This document shows positions 25,433 to 34,857 of a stretch of DNA of 64,000 bases, piece by piece. The notes beneath the pieces are model-generated. The model saw only the letters and a program-made list of their open reading frames with translations, was not told the origin of the DNA and made no database searches. The stretch lies in NCBI RefSeq assembly GCF_022229005.1, contig NZ_JAKKFD010000015.1:62001-126000 (forward strand), in the 5' to 3' direction. The first letter of the stretch is position 1; every line of letters starts with the position of its first letter. This DNA comes from Micromonospora trifolii. GTDB lineage: Bacteria > Actinomycetota > Actinomycetes > Mycobacteriales > Micromonosporaceae. Position numbers and translations under genes: made by a program.

Positions 25433-28400
25433 CTATCCGACAGTGGCACCGACCGCCCGACCGTCGTGCCGATCCAGCAGGGCGCGGACGGCACTCGCCT
25501 CGGCCGAGCCGAGCGCGTCGAGGATGTCGAGTGCCTCCTGCCAGGCCCGCGAGGAGCCCTCCAGGTGGCCCAGCGTGATCAGCGCGCGGGCGCGTACCAG
25601 GGGTGCCCCGACTACTCCTGCCCGGTGTGCCGCCTCCCCGGCGTACCGTGCCGCCTCGGCATCGTCGCCGCGGCGCCGCGCGATGTCAGCCAGCGCGGCC
25701 AGGGCGTCGATCTCGATGACCGTGGCGCCGGCCTGGCGGGCCAGGGTGACCGCCCGCTCCAGCGAGGAACTGGCCAGCAGGGGCGTCCGCTCGGCGACGA
25801 CTGCGGCGAGACCGACCAGCGCCTCGGCCTCTGTCGCCGGCAACCGCGCTGACCTGGCCCACTCGGCGGCGCGGGTGTGCGTGGCTGCCGCCCGGGTGGG
25901 ATCGCCGGTCAACCGGAGCAGCGATCCCTCGGCGATGTCGATCGAGGCCTTGCAGAGATGATCGTCGGCCCGGTCGGCGAGGCCCCGAGCGGCGGCGAGT
26001 GCCGCCTTCGCCTCGGCGACCTCGCCTCGCAGCGTGTGGATCTGGCCGATACCGGCCAGTGAGTTCGCTTCGATCGACGCCATGTCGATCTCGCGGGCCG
26101 TCAGTACCGCCGCCCGGAGCTCGGCCAGGGCAGCCGGGTAGTCGCCACGATTGATGTGCAGGAGGCCGAGATTGTTGAGGATCACCGCCTCGTTTGGCCG
26201 TGCGCCGTCCTCTCGGTGGATGGCGATGGCCGAGGTGAGCCGGTCGACCGCCAGCCGCAGTCGACCCGACATCGCGTAGATCGTGCCGAGATTGCTCGAC
26301 ATCACCGCGATGCCGTAGCGGTGCTGGATCCGTTCGTTCGACCGCAGCGCGTGCTCGAAGCAGGCCGCCGCTGTCGCCAGTTGCCCAAGGTCGCCGAAGA
26401 CCGCCCCGAGCGAGCCGGCTGCCGCGGCCTGCCCCTGCACGTGCCCGGCCTTGCGGAACAGGTGAGCCGCCCGCCGCTGGTGGGCGATGGCGACCAGGTG
26501 GTTGCCGGTCAGGTGGTACACGTTGCCCAGACTCAGGTGCGCGGATGCCCGCAGCGCGAGGTGTGTTCTGCCACCCGAGGCGTGCAGCGCCGCCTGGGCG
26601 ACCAGCAGCCAGTTCAGGGAATTGCGGGTGACCCAGAAGTACGTGCGGAGCTGGTCGGCGAGCAGCGCGGCAGTGGCCCTCAACGCGCCGTCGGCGCTCG
26701 CTCTGATCAGCGCCACCATGTTTGACTCCTCGGCCTCGAGCCAGGCCAGTGCCGCGGCGCGGTCGGCAAAGCCGGCGGCCTCCACCGCCAGACCGGTCGG
26801 AAGCTCAAGACGGATCCGCCCAGGTGCCAGCAGGTCACCGGCCGCCTGCGCCCGGACGAGATACCACGCGAACAGGCGGGACAGTGCGCCGTGCGCCTCC
26901 GACCGGCCAGGATGCCGGGCACTGTGCTGTCCGGCGTAGAGCCGCAGCAGATCATGCAGGACGACCCGGTCGTCGTCGCACTCCAACAGATGCGCCGAGG
27001 CGAGCCGCTCCAGCGTGCGATGGGCCGCGTCGGTCGTCGTCTGGGCGAGGTGGGCGACCGCGTCGACTGGCAGCGCGAGGCCGGGCACGGTGCCGAGGAT
27101 GCGGAACATGCGCTGGGCATCGCCCGAGAGCCGGGTGTAGGAGAGGTCGAACGCCGTCTGCACGGCGACGCTGGGGTCATCGTCGATCGCCAGGGCGGCG
27201 ATGGTCCGCTGTCTCAGCTGCCGCACGTACGCCGACACCGCGAGGTCCGGTTCGTCGCGCAGTAGCGCCGCCGCGATGCGAATGGCGAGGGGGAGGCGGC
27301 CGCAGACCTGGGCGAGCTCCCGGATCGCGTCGCGTTCGGCGGCTCGCGGGCCGTCGCCGAGCAGGACGGTGAGCAGCTCGACCGCGTCTGACTCCGGTAG
27401 TAGACCGATGGTCAGGCGGTGCGCGTCCTCCTGTGCCACCAGCCCGGTCAGACGGTCGCGGCTGGTGACCAGCACCAGGCTGTGCGCCGAGCCGGGCAGC
27501 AACGGCCGAACCTGCTCGGCGTCGAGGGCGTTGTCCAGCACGATCAGCAGGCGGCGATCGGCGACGACAGTGCGGTACAGCGCCGCGGCCTCCGCAGGCT
27601 CGACCGGGGTGCGGGCCGCCGAGACGCCCAGGCCGCGCAGTAGGGCACCGAGCGCCTCCGCCGACCGCAGCGGGCGGCCGGCAGAATAACCCCGCAGGTT
27701 GAGGAAGAGCTGCCCGTCCGGAAAGCGGCCCCGGACGCTGTGTGCCCATCGGATGGCGGTTGCCGTCTTACCGACCCCCGCCGTGCCGACGACAGCCGAC
27801 AACACCAGCACCTGTGGCCCCGCCGCTCTGGCGAGCAACTCGTCGAGCTGACGCGACTCGGCGCCGCGGCCGACGAAGTGCCCCGGTGGCAACGGTAGCT
27901 GTGCCGGCCCGTTGCCCGAGGTCGTCGGGGCGACGGCCTCGGGCGCTGGCGCGTGGAGCAGGGCCCGATACGTTGCCTGGATCTGCTCGCCGGGAGCGAC
28001 ACCGAGATCGGCGGCGAGCCGGTCGGCGAGTGCGGTGTACGCCGCGATGGCCTCGTTGCGCCGACTCAACCCGCCCAGGGCCAGCATCAGCAACTCGACC
28101 GGGCGCTCCCGGGTCGGATCCTCGCTGATCAGCTCGTGGAGCGCGGTCAGCATCTCCCGGTGTTGGCACGCCGCGAGTCGCGCGTCGAGCAACGCCTCCC
28201 GCGCGCTCAGGCGCGCTTCGTCCAGATCGGGGAAGAGCCGGACACGCTGGACGTCGTCGAAGACATCGGCCAGGGCCGCGCCCCGCCACAGACCGAGTGC
28301 TGTGGTGAGCAGTGCGATGCGCTGGCCAGCGTCGGCGACGCCCCTGCTCTCGGACACCATGGCGGTGAAGCGGTGCACGTCGACGCATTCCGGCGCGATC

Positions 28401-28678
28401 TCCAACGCGTAGCTGTTGGGTCGGGCGAGCAGCGCCGGCTCCACCGACCGATTCAGCTCCAGAGTGGACCGGAGATGCGAGACCATCGCCTGTAGCCCCG
28501 CCCGCGCCTGTGCCGGTGGCCGGCTCTCCCACAGTAGGTCGATGAGTCGCTCGGCGGAGTGGAACTGGCCCGGTCGCATCGCGAGGATGGCGAGCAGCCG
28601 TCGCTCTTGTCGACGACGGATGGGAACGACGCGCCCGTCGAGGAGAGCCTCGACCGGGCCAAGCAAGCGCACCTCCAC
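25433..28678 (-). CDS. AfsR-type regulator with NB-ARC ATPase and TPR repeats
   Basis: A 1081-residue cytoplasmic regulator. Residues 1-90 form an OmpR-type winged helix and 95-240 a BTAD domain. Residues 270-560 form an NB-ARC/STAND ATPase with P-loop GTAGVGKT (298-305) and Walker B-like LLIVLDN. Residues about 620-1050 are a string of TPR helices (for example GNVYHLTGNHLVAIAHQRRA, NLGLLHINRGDYPAALAEL). This is the AfsR/GutR-like layout in which ATP binding and TPR sensing control DNA binding. It starts at GTG. It is divergent from a GH3 gene and upstream of the giant secreted hydrolase on the same strand, so either may be a target. The inducing signal is unknown. Confidence 0.95.
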   Translation of the reverse strand: MEVRLLGPVEALLDGRVVPIRRRQERRLLAILAMRPGQFHSAERLIDLLWESRPPAQARAGLQAMVSHLRSTLELNRSVEPALLARPNSYALEIAPECVDVHRFTAMVSESRGVADAGQRIALLTTALGLWRGAALADVFDDVQRVRLFPDLDEARLSAREALLDARLAACQHREMLTALHELISEDPTRERPVELLMLALGGLSRRNEAIAAYTALADRLAADLGVAPGEQIQATYRALLHAPAPEAVAPTTSGNGPAQLPLPPGHFVGRGAESRQLDELLARAAGPQVLVLSAVVGTAGVGKTATAIRWAHSVRGRFPDGQLFLNLRGYSAGRPLRSAEALGALLRGLGVSAARTPVEPAEAAALYRTVVADRRLLIVLDNALDAEQVRPLLPGSAHSLVLVTSRDRLTGLVAQEDAHRLTIGLLPESDAVELLTVLLGDGPRAAERDAIRELAQVCGRLPLAIRIAAALLRDEPDLAVSAYVRQLRQRTIAALAIDDDPSVAVQTAFDLSYTRLSGDAQRMFRILGTVPGLALPVDAVAHLAQTTTDAAHRTLERLASAHLLECDDDRVVLHDLLRLYAGQHSARHPGRSEAHGALSRLFAWYLVRAQAAGDLLAPGRIRLELPTGLAVEAAGFADRAAALAWLEAEESNMVALIRASADGALRATAALLADQLRTYFWVTRNSLNWLLVAQAALHASGGRTHLALRASAHLSLGNVYHLTGNHLVAIAHQRRAAHLFRKAGHVQGQAAAAGSLGAVFGDLGQLATAAACFEHALRSNERIQHRYGIAVMSSNLGTIYAMSGRLRLAVDRLTSAIAIHREDGARPNEAVILNNLGLLHINRGDYPAALAELRAAVLTAREIDMASIEANSLAGIGQIHTLRGEVAEAKAALAAARGLADRADDHLCKASIDIAEGSLLRLTGDPTRAAATHTRAAEWARSARLPATEAEALVGLAAVVAERTPLLASSSLERAVTLARQAGATVIEIDALAALADIARRRGDDAEAARYAGEAAHRAGVVGAPLVRARALITLGHLEGSSRAWQEALDILDALGSAEASAVRALLDRHDGRAVGATVG

Positions 28679-28814
28679 GGCCGGAGGCTAACAAGACGCA
28701 CCGACACGAGGGAGCAACGAATGTCTATCTGGGATGCGCCTGGTTGCCCATCCATTGGTGCACATCTATAGTTGCGCGGATCAACACAATCATGGCCGTG
28801 GTGACGCGGCTGGG

Positions 28815-28834
28815 TCGTCGAAGCGCTTCGACGA
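28815..28834. promoter_or_regulatory. Perfect 20-bp palindrome, LacI-type operator
   Basis: TCGTCGAAGCGCTTCGACGA lies in the divergent region about 95 nt before the GH3 gene. The GCGC centre flanked by GAA/TTC is the form of LacI-family operators that silence glycosidase genes in actinomycetes. No LacI gene is in the window. Confidence 0.55.
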
Positions 28835-28928
28835 TTCGTCGTTCAGGCCCGTCAGCCGGGTGCCGAGCCTGGTCACGCCGGTCTCGGCGCCCCTCTGGGC
28901 GTCTGCCGTACGACATGAGGAGAACCGC

Positions 28929-31913
28929 ATGCGGAACTGGCGCCTTCGGCGCGGAATCACCGCGCTCGCGCTCGCCCTGCTAGCCCTACCGGCCGTTCCC
29001 GGCACCGCGCTCGCCGAGCCCACCTACCCGTTCCGAGATCCCGACCTGCCCGTGAACGTCCGGGTCGACGACCTGCTCGGCCGGCTCACCCAGGACGAGA
29101 AGATCTCGTGGCTGCACCAGTACCAGCCGGCCATTCCCCGGCTGGGAATCGGCCTGTTCAAGACCGGCACCGAGGCGCTGCACGGGGTGGCCTGGTCCAC
29201 CGACATCGACAACAACGGCGCGGTGGTCAAGGCCCGCGGCACGGTCTTCCCGCAGCCGGTGGGCATGGCGAGCACCTGGAACCCCGATCTGATCCGGCAG
29301 GTCGGTTCGGCCGTCGGCGACGAGGCGCGCGGCTACCACGCGCAGAACCCCCGGGTCTGGGGGCTCAACCTGTGGGCGCCGGTGGTCAACCTGCTGCGCG
29401 ACCCCCGGTGGGGCCGCAACGAGGAGGGCTACTCCGAGGACCCGCTGCTCACCGCCGCGATCTCCACCGCGTACGGGTCGGGGATGACCGGCGGTGACCC
29501 GAATCATCTGAAGAGCGCACCGACCCTGAAGCACTACCTGGCCTACAACAACGAGGTCCGGCGCGACGTGACCTCCTCGAACGTGCCGCCTCGGGTGCTC
29601 AACGAGTACGACCGTGCCGCCTTCGAGCCGGCCATCGCCGCCGACGCGGCGACCGGGATGATGGCCGCGTACAACCTGGTCAACGGTCGCCCGGCCACCG
29701 TGGACCCGGACCTGGCCACAGTGGTCCGCGACTGGACCGACCAGCCGCTGATGAACGTCACCGACGCCTGGGCGCCGAACAACCTCGTCGCCTCCCAGGG
29801 GTACTACCCGACCCAGGCCGAGGGGAACGCCGCGATCATCAAGGCCGGCCTGAACAGCTTCATCACCGACGACACCAACGCGCAGCCGACCATCACCGCG
29901 ATCAAGCAGGCCCTGGCGGCCGGTCTGCTGACCGAGGAGGACATCGACGCCCGGATCCGCGAGATCCTCAGCGTCCGGTTCCGGCTGGGTGAGTTCGACC
30001 CGGGCGGCGGCCGGTACGGCGGCATCACCCCGGACGTCATCAACAGCCCGAAACACCAGCGACTGGCCCGGCAGGCCGCCGGCGAGGCGATGGTGCTGCT
30101 GAAGAACGAGCGGCAGGCGCTGCCGCTGGACCCGGCCCGGACCGGCAAGGTGGCGGTGCTCGGCCCGCTGGCCGACACCCTCTACTCGGACTGGTACGGA
30201 GGCGACCTGCCGTACCAGGTGACGGCGCTCGGCGGCATCCGCGAACGGTTGGGCAGCTCGGCCAGTGTGAGCGGGCTCGACGGGGCGGACCGGATCGCCC
30301 TGAAGGACGTGGCGACCGGCCGGTACGTCTCGGCCACCGGCACCACCGACGCCGACCGGGTCCTCGGGACCGGCGCCACCCCGGCGCTCGTCGCCCAGTT
30401 CGACGTTGTCGACTGGGGGCAGGATGTGGTGACGTTGCGCAACGCCGCCAACGGCCGCTACCTCGGCTACAACTGGGGGCCGTTCGTCACCCGCGACGAG
30501 CAGCCGAACGGCTGGTACGTCCAGCAGCAGTTCAAGCTGGAGCCGCAGGCCGACGGGACGGTGGTGCTGCGTTACGTCGGCTACGAGACCACCGAGAGCT
30601 GGTTCGGCACCGACACGTACGTGACGGTCGGCGACGACGGTGCCCTCAAGCTCGGCGCATCGACCCCGGCCGCCGCTACCCACTTCAGTCGTGAGGTGAT
30701 CAGCAGCGGAATCGACCGGGCCGTGGCGGCGGCCAAGGCGGCCGACACCGCCGTGCTGGTGGTCGGCAGCAACCCGTTCATCAACGGCCGTGAGGCGCAC
30801 GACCGGACCTCGACGGCGCTGAGCGCCGGCCAGGAGGCGCTGGTCAAGGCCGTGACCACTGCCAACCCGCGGACCGTACTCGTGCTCCAGACCAGCTACC
30901 CGGTCACCACCCGGTGGGAGCAGGAGCACGTGCCGGCCATCGTCTGGACCACCCACGCGGGCGCGGAGACCGGTCACGCGATCGCCGACGTCCTGTTCGG
31001 CGACCGCAACCCGTCCGGCCGGCTCACCCAGACCTGGTACCGCTCGGACTCGCAACTGCCGCCGGACCTGCTGGAGTACGACATCATCTCCTCCGGGCAG
31101 ACCTACCTGTACAGCCGCGCGAAGCCGCTCTACCCGTTCGGCCACGGCCTGTCGTACACCCGCTTCCGGTACGGCCAGTTGCGTGCCGGTGCGCAGTCTG
31201 TCGCGGCCGACGGCACCATCACGGCCAGTGTCGACGTCACAAACGTCGGGAGCCGGGCCGGGACCGAGGTCGTTCAGCTCTACACCCACCAGCGCACCTC
31301 GCGGGACACCACCCCGATCCGCCAGCTCAAGGCGTTCCAGCAGGTGAAACTCGCGCCCGGCCAGACCCGTACGGTGACGTTGCGCCTGCCCGCCGCCGAC
31401 CTGGCGCACTGGGACGTCACCCGCAGCCGGTGGGTCGTCGAGTCGTCCGTCCACGACCTGATGGTCGGGGCGTCCGCCGAGGACATCCGGGCCCGCGCCG
31501 CGGTCCGGGTCCGTGGTGAGACCATCCCGGCCCGCGACCTGTCCCGGCCCACCAGGGCGGAGAACTTCGACAGGTACGCGGGAGCCCGGCTCGTCGACGA
31601 GACGAAACCCAGCGGTACGGCGGTCGGCGCCACAGCGGCCGACCAGTGGATCTCCTTCGACGGTTCCGCGCTGCGGGCCGACGCGCGCACCTTCACCGCA
31701 ACTGTCGCCAAGGCCGGCGCGGGCGCCGGCACGATCCAGGTCCGGTTGGGGTCGCCCACCGGCCGTCTGCTGGGCACGGCCACAGTGCCCAGCACCGGCG
31801 ACGACTACCGGTACGTCAGCATCAGCACCGAGTTGGCCCGGGCCGTCGGCACCCACGACGTGTACCTGGTGTTCGACTCCCCGCTGCGGCTGGCGGAATT
31901 CTCCATCAGGTGA
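28929..31913 (+). CDS. Secreted GH3 glycosidase with inserted beta-trefoil and CBM6-like tail
   Basis: A 994-residue exported protein (signal MRNWRLRRGITALALALLAL, cut near ALA-EPT). It contains a GH3 N-domain at about 40-330 with nucleophile Asp279 in NVTDAW. The GH3 C-domain is split by a beta-trefoil-like insert at 461-595 (ALKDVATGRYVSA, LRNAANGRYLGYN) where a PA14 domain often sits. An FnIII-like domain lies near 785-860 and a CBM6-like module covers the last 120 residues. The family is mostly xylan 1,4-beta-xylosidases and beta-glucosidases; the RWGRNEEGYSEDP stretch favours the beta-xylosidase/arabinosidase branch. GAGGAG precedes ATG by 7 nt. Likely role: trimming plant-type polysaccharide outside the cell. 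Confidence 0.93.
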   Translation: MRNWRLRRGITALALALLALPAVPGTALAEPTYPFRDPDLPVNVRVDDLLGRLTQDEKISWLHQYQPAIPRLGIGLFKTGTEALHGVAWSTDIDNNGAVVKARGTVFPQPVGMASTWNPDLIRQVGSAVGDEARGYHAQNPRVWGLNLWAPVVNLLRDPRWGRNEEGYSEDPLLTAAISTAYGSGMTGGDPNHLKSAPTLKHYLAYNNEVRRDVTSSNVPPRVLNEYDRAAFEPAIAADAATGMMAAYNLVNGRPATVDPDLATVVRDWTDQPLMNVTDAWAPNNLVASQGYYPTQAEGNAAIIKAGLNSFITDDTNAQPTITAIKQALAAGLLTEEDIDARIREILSVRFRLGEFDPGGGRYGGITPDVINSPKHQRLARQAAGEAMVLLKNERQALPLDPARTGKVAVLGPLADTLYSDWYGGDLPYQVTALGGIRERLGSSASVSGLDGADRIALKDVATGRYVSATGTTDADRVLGTGATPALVAQFDVVDWGQDVVTLRNAANGRYLGYNWGPFVTRDEQPNGWYVQQQFKLEPQADGTVVLRYVGYETTESWFGTDTYVTVGDDGALKLGASTPAAATHFSREVISSGIDRAVAAAKAADTAVLVVGSNPFINGREAHDRTSTALSAGQEALVKAVTTANPRTVLVLQTSYPVTTRWEQEHVPAIVWTTHAGAETGHAIADVLFGDRNPSGRLTQTWYRSDSQLPPDLLEYDIISSGQTYLYSRAKPLYPFGHGLSYTRFRYGQLRAGAQSVAADGTITASVDVTNVGSRAGTEVVQLYTHQRTSRDTTPIRQLKAFQQVKLAPGQTRTVTLRLPAADLAHWDVTRSRWVVESSVHDLMVGASAEDIRARAAVRVRGETIPARDLSRPTRAENFDRYAGARLVDETKPSGTAVGATAADQWISFDGSALRADARTFTATVAKAGAGAGTIQVRLGSPTGRLLGTATVPSTGDDYRYVSISTELARAVGTHDVYLVFDSPLRLAEFSIR

Positions 31914-31918
31914 CCGGA

Positions 31919-31956
31919 GCCCGGGGCCGGGTCGATTCGTCGACCCGGCCCCGGGC
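31919..31956. terminator. Bidirectional terminator with TTCG tetraloop
   Basis: Perfect 17-bp GC stem closed by a TTCG loop, lying between the convergent GH3 and CotH genes. This is the strongest hairpin in the window. Confidence 0.85.
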
Positions 31957-31966
31957 CGGTGGCTGG

Positions 31967-34039
31967 TCAGCTGGCCGTGCAGGTCAGCGTCGGTGTGCTG
32001 GGCGTGCCGGTGGACGAGCCGAGGAAGCCGAACGCGGTGCTGGCGCCGGCGCCGAGAGCCCCGTTGTAGGCGACGTTGCGGGCGGTGACCGCCGATCCCT
32101 GGCTCGTGACTGTCGCGTTCCAGGCCTGGCTGACGCTCTGGCCACCGGCGAAGGTCCACGTCACCGTCCAGGTGCTGATCGCCGACGTTCCCGCGGTGAC
32201 CCGTACCTCGCCCTGGAAGCCGCCGGTCCACTGGCTGGTCAGCGCGTACGTCGCGGTGCAGCCGACCGCCGGAGGTGGAGTGGTGGGCGGCGGCGTGGTG
32301 GGAGGCGGGGTGGTGACGGAACCACCCCAGCCGGCGGTGGAGTCCAGCCAGGCGGCGCGCCGCAGCATCCAGTCCCGCATGACCTGGACCTGCCCCTGCC
32401 AGGTGGGCGAGGTCGGGGTACGGAAGAAGCTGACCGTCGGCGCCGTCAGGATCGGCCAGCGTTGGAAGTTGCGCTGAGCGGCGTTGGTCAGCGGGGTCGC
32501 GAGAGCGTTGACCCGGGTCTGGAGCGCGGCGTCGGAGAGCAGGCCCCGTCGTAGTGTCTGCCAGCGCGACCGGGCCTGGTTGACGAACGCGGGGTCGCGC
32601 AGCAACTGGGCGAACCAGTCGTTTGCCGACGGCTGCCGGGTCTGCTGGTGTTGCCAGCCTGACACCTGGTCGTTGGCGAAGAACCCACCGACGCCGAAGC
32701 TGAGGTCGAAGTCCCACAGCGGACCCGCGAAGATCTTGCTGTCCCGATCCTTGTAGAAGTGCGAGCTGCGGACGTAGGCGTCCATCTCCCGGCTCAGCTC
32801 GTTGACGGTCATGAGGTCGATGAAGGAGTCGACGTCGATGTACTTGCGGTATCCGGTGGTCGGGTCGGCGAAGTTCGACGAGTGCAGCACGTCGTTGAAC
32901 TCCTGGAGGTGACCGCGCAGCCATTCCCGTTGCTGCGGTTGCAGGGGCGACGGGTCGGCGACCTCAAGATAGTTCCAGCACGTGGCCGCCGGCCCGGTGC
33001 ACGGCAATGTCGGCTCCTCGGCCGCCATCCACTCGAACTTCCAGATGTACCCGCCCTGGATCTTCGGCAGTGTCACGTCGTCGGAGTCCAACTGCTTCAG
33101 GTCGAGGCGGTCCTTCGAGTTCTTGATCGTCTCCATGAACATGTAGACGCCCATGTAGTCGCCGGCACCCACCGGCGCAGCGTCCGTGTTGAGGTAGAAC
33201 TCGGCGAACGCGTAGCGCGGGGCCGGCAGCCCCATCTCGCGTCCGAGGTCGTAGACGAGCGCCTCGCGGATCAGCGCCTTGTCCGGGAACGGGCCGCGCA
33301 ACACCCAGTCGGAGTCGGCGGGCATGCCCAGCACCGGGTGGTCGGCGTCGTCGTTCTCGTTGTCCCAGAACTCGACGCGGAACGGCGTCTTCTCGAACGT
33401 CGCCGACGAGTTGCCGCGCAGCCGGAACCCCGCTCGGGTGCTGAGCGTCGGGGCGGCCGCCAGCGACGTGGTGCCGCCGCCCGTCGGTTCGAAGATCATG
33501 GTGGTGGCGTCGAAGTACTCACGGTCGGGCCGGCCCGCGCCGTACGAGTCGATCAGCACCACCGGCAGGTCGTGGGCGGTGGTGACGTTCTGTGCCGCGT
33601 ACATGGCGGTGCCGGGCGCACCCGTCGGTGTCTGGCCGACGAACGCCTGTGCCCGCAGTTGGGTGGTGCGGGTGAAGCGCAGCGCCGAGCCCGAATAGAG
33701 CGACGACTGGCCGGTGGGCGGCTGCCCGTTGGTGGTGTAGCGGATCTGGGCACCGCTGACCGTGCTGCTCAGCGTCACCGCCACCTCCCCCTGGAAGGTG
33801 CCGCTGGGCACCGAGAAGGTGATGTCGCCGACCAGGTCGTCGGGTGCGGCGGCGGCATCGGCGGCCGGGGTGCCGGCGAGGAGTTCGGTGACCGGTTGGG
33901 CGGCCTGGGCAGTCGCGACGGGTTCGGCGCCGGCCGGCGGCGACGACACCACGAGGAGCCCTGCGACGAACACTGTGGTGGCGGCGATCCCGGCGGCACG
34001 AAGGGCCCCCAGCGGAAGACCGGTGTTGCGGGTGGTCAT
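31967..34039 (-). CDS. Secreted CotH-type kinase protein with CBM2
   Basis: A 690-residue protein with signal sequence (residues about 10-38, cleaved near AGA-EPV). A short beta domain related to chitobiase C-terminal repeats covers residues about 70-145. A CotH kinase domain spans about 150-560 (SDWVLRGPFPDKALIREALV, GVYMFMETI, then PLWDFDLSFG with the catalytic-type Asp residues). A Thr/Pro linker (TTPPPTTPPP) and a C-terminal CBM2 of about 100 residues follow. CotH proteins are atypical kinases that phosphorylate spore-coat proteins in Bacillus; actinomycete secreted versions are less studied. The start overlaps the preceding gene's stop (ATGA), which favours this ATG over a GTG two codons upstream. 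Confidence 0.9.
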   Translation of the reverse strand: MTTRNTGLPLGALRAAGIAATTVFVAGLLVVSSPPAGAEPVATAQAAQPVTELLAGTPAADAAAAPDDLVGDITFSVPSGTFQGEVAVTLSSTVSGAQIRYTTNGQPPTGQSSLYSGSALRFTRTTQLRAQAFVGQTPTGAPGTAMYAAQNVTTAHDLPVVLIDSYGAGRPDREYFDATTMIFEPTGGGTTSLAAAPTLSTRAGFRLRGNSSATFEKTPFRVEFWDNENDDADHPVLGMPADSDWVLRGPFPDKALIREALVYDLGREMGLPAPRYAFAEFYLNTDAAPVGAGDYMGVYMFMETIKNSKDRLDLKQLDSDDVTLPKIQGGYIWKFEWMAAEEPTLPCTGPAATCWNYLEVADPSPLQPQQREWLRGHLQEFNDVLHSSNFADPTTGYRKYIDVDSFIDLMTVNELSREMDAYVRSSHFYKDRDSKIFAGPLWDFDLSFGVGGFFANDQVSGWQHQQTRQPSANDWFAQLLRDPAFVNQARSRWQTLRRGLLSDAALQTRVNALATPLTNAAQRNFQRWPILTAPTVSFFRTPTSPTWQGQVQVMRDWMLRRAAWLDSTAGWGGSVTTPPPTTPPPTTPPPAVGCTATYALTSQWTGGFQGEVRVTAGTSAISTWTVTWTFAGGQSVSQAWNATVTSQGSAVTARNVAYNGALGAGASTAFGFLGSSTGTPSTPTLTCTAS

Positions 34040-34857
34040 GCGCACGATGCCTCCTGTTCTGATCGGGTGGGAACTGCCAACTCCAGGAACGCCGAGGACG
34101 GGTCGGCGCGGAAATGGCGGCGTAGCGTCCGTCGCCACGGCACGTCTGGAAGGTCCAGGCGGAGAGCAGCGAGACCGGTGGCGTACTTCGAGATGCGGAC
34201 GGGCCGGTTCCCGCGCTGCCACAGCACGCGGTCGACCAGCGAAGGGGCCGAGCTGGTCTTGGTCTCGACCACGGCGATGCCGGGCAGCCGCAGGGTGCGG
34301 TCACCGTCCTGCCAGGTGAGCCCGGTGTCGATGGTGACCCGGCTCGCGGTCGACGGCAGCAGCAGAGTGGAGCGACGGTAGCTGGTGACCAGCACCGGCT
34401 CGAGCGGGCTGCCGACGAGATCGGACAGGATCGACTCCCGATCGAGCACCTCGTCGACGAACCCGCGCCCGGACCGGACGGTGCGGCGGTCCTCGACGAG
34501 ATAGGGCAGTCGGTGCTTGGTGACCCGTCCGCGCGCTCCGCTGATCTTCACTTCCAGCCAGCACTGGGCGGAGTCGAGGTAGGTCCGGGTCCGTACCTTG
34601 AAGCGCCTGCGCCGCCGGTACGCGGCGCAGTGGTAGCTGGCCAGACAGGGCGTGTCGAAGTACACGGACTCGTACCGGAAGCTGCGCTCGCCATCGATGT
34701 CCAGCACCCGGGCGTACGGGGTGAGCTGGTCCAGCAGGTGCGGCAACTCGTCCACCGCGATCACGTACTTGCGGTCCACCCTGCACTGCAGCGCCGCTCG
34801 GTCGATCACCTCGGCGAGTGCGATCGGTGCCAGCGTGCCCAGCGGTGGCGCGCTCAT
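34036..34857 (-). CDS. VTC-domain polyphosphate polymerase-like protein
   Basis: A 273-residue soluble protein of the triphosphate-tunnel (VTC/CYTH-like) fold. Basic DRKY (28-31), FRYESVYFDT (60-69) and RTRTY (89-93) line one side. Glu-x-Lys strands LEVK (101-104) and ETK (198-200) supply the metal- and phosphate-binding residues. In yeast Vtc4 this domain makes polyphosphate from ATP; bacterial homologues beside CotH and DUF4956 genes have not been as well defined. It overlaps both neighbours by ATGA, so the three products are made together. Confidence 0.92.
   Translation of the reverse strand: MSAPPLGTLAPIALAEVIDRAALQCRVDRKYVIAVDELPHLLDQLTPYARVLDIDGERSFRYESVYFDTPCLASYHCAAYRRRRRFKVRTRTYLDSAQCWLEVKISGARGRVTKHRLPYLVEDRRTVRSGRGFVDEVLDRESILSDLVGSPLEPVLVTSYRRSTLLLPSTASRVTIDTGLTWQDGDRTLRLPGIAVVETKTSSAPSLVDRVLWQRGNRPVRISKYATGLAALRLDLPDVPWRRTLRRHFRADPSSAFLELAVPTRSEQEASCA

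Noticed and set aside
28986..32924. 1312-residue minus frame across GH3 and the CotH gene
   Set aside because: It covers real GH3 and CotH domains in other frames; no credible start.
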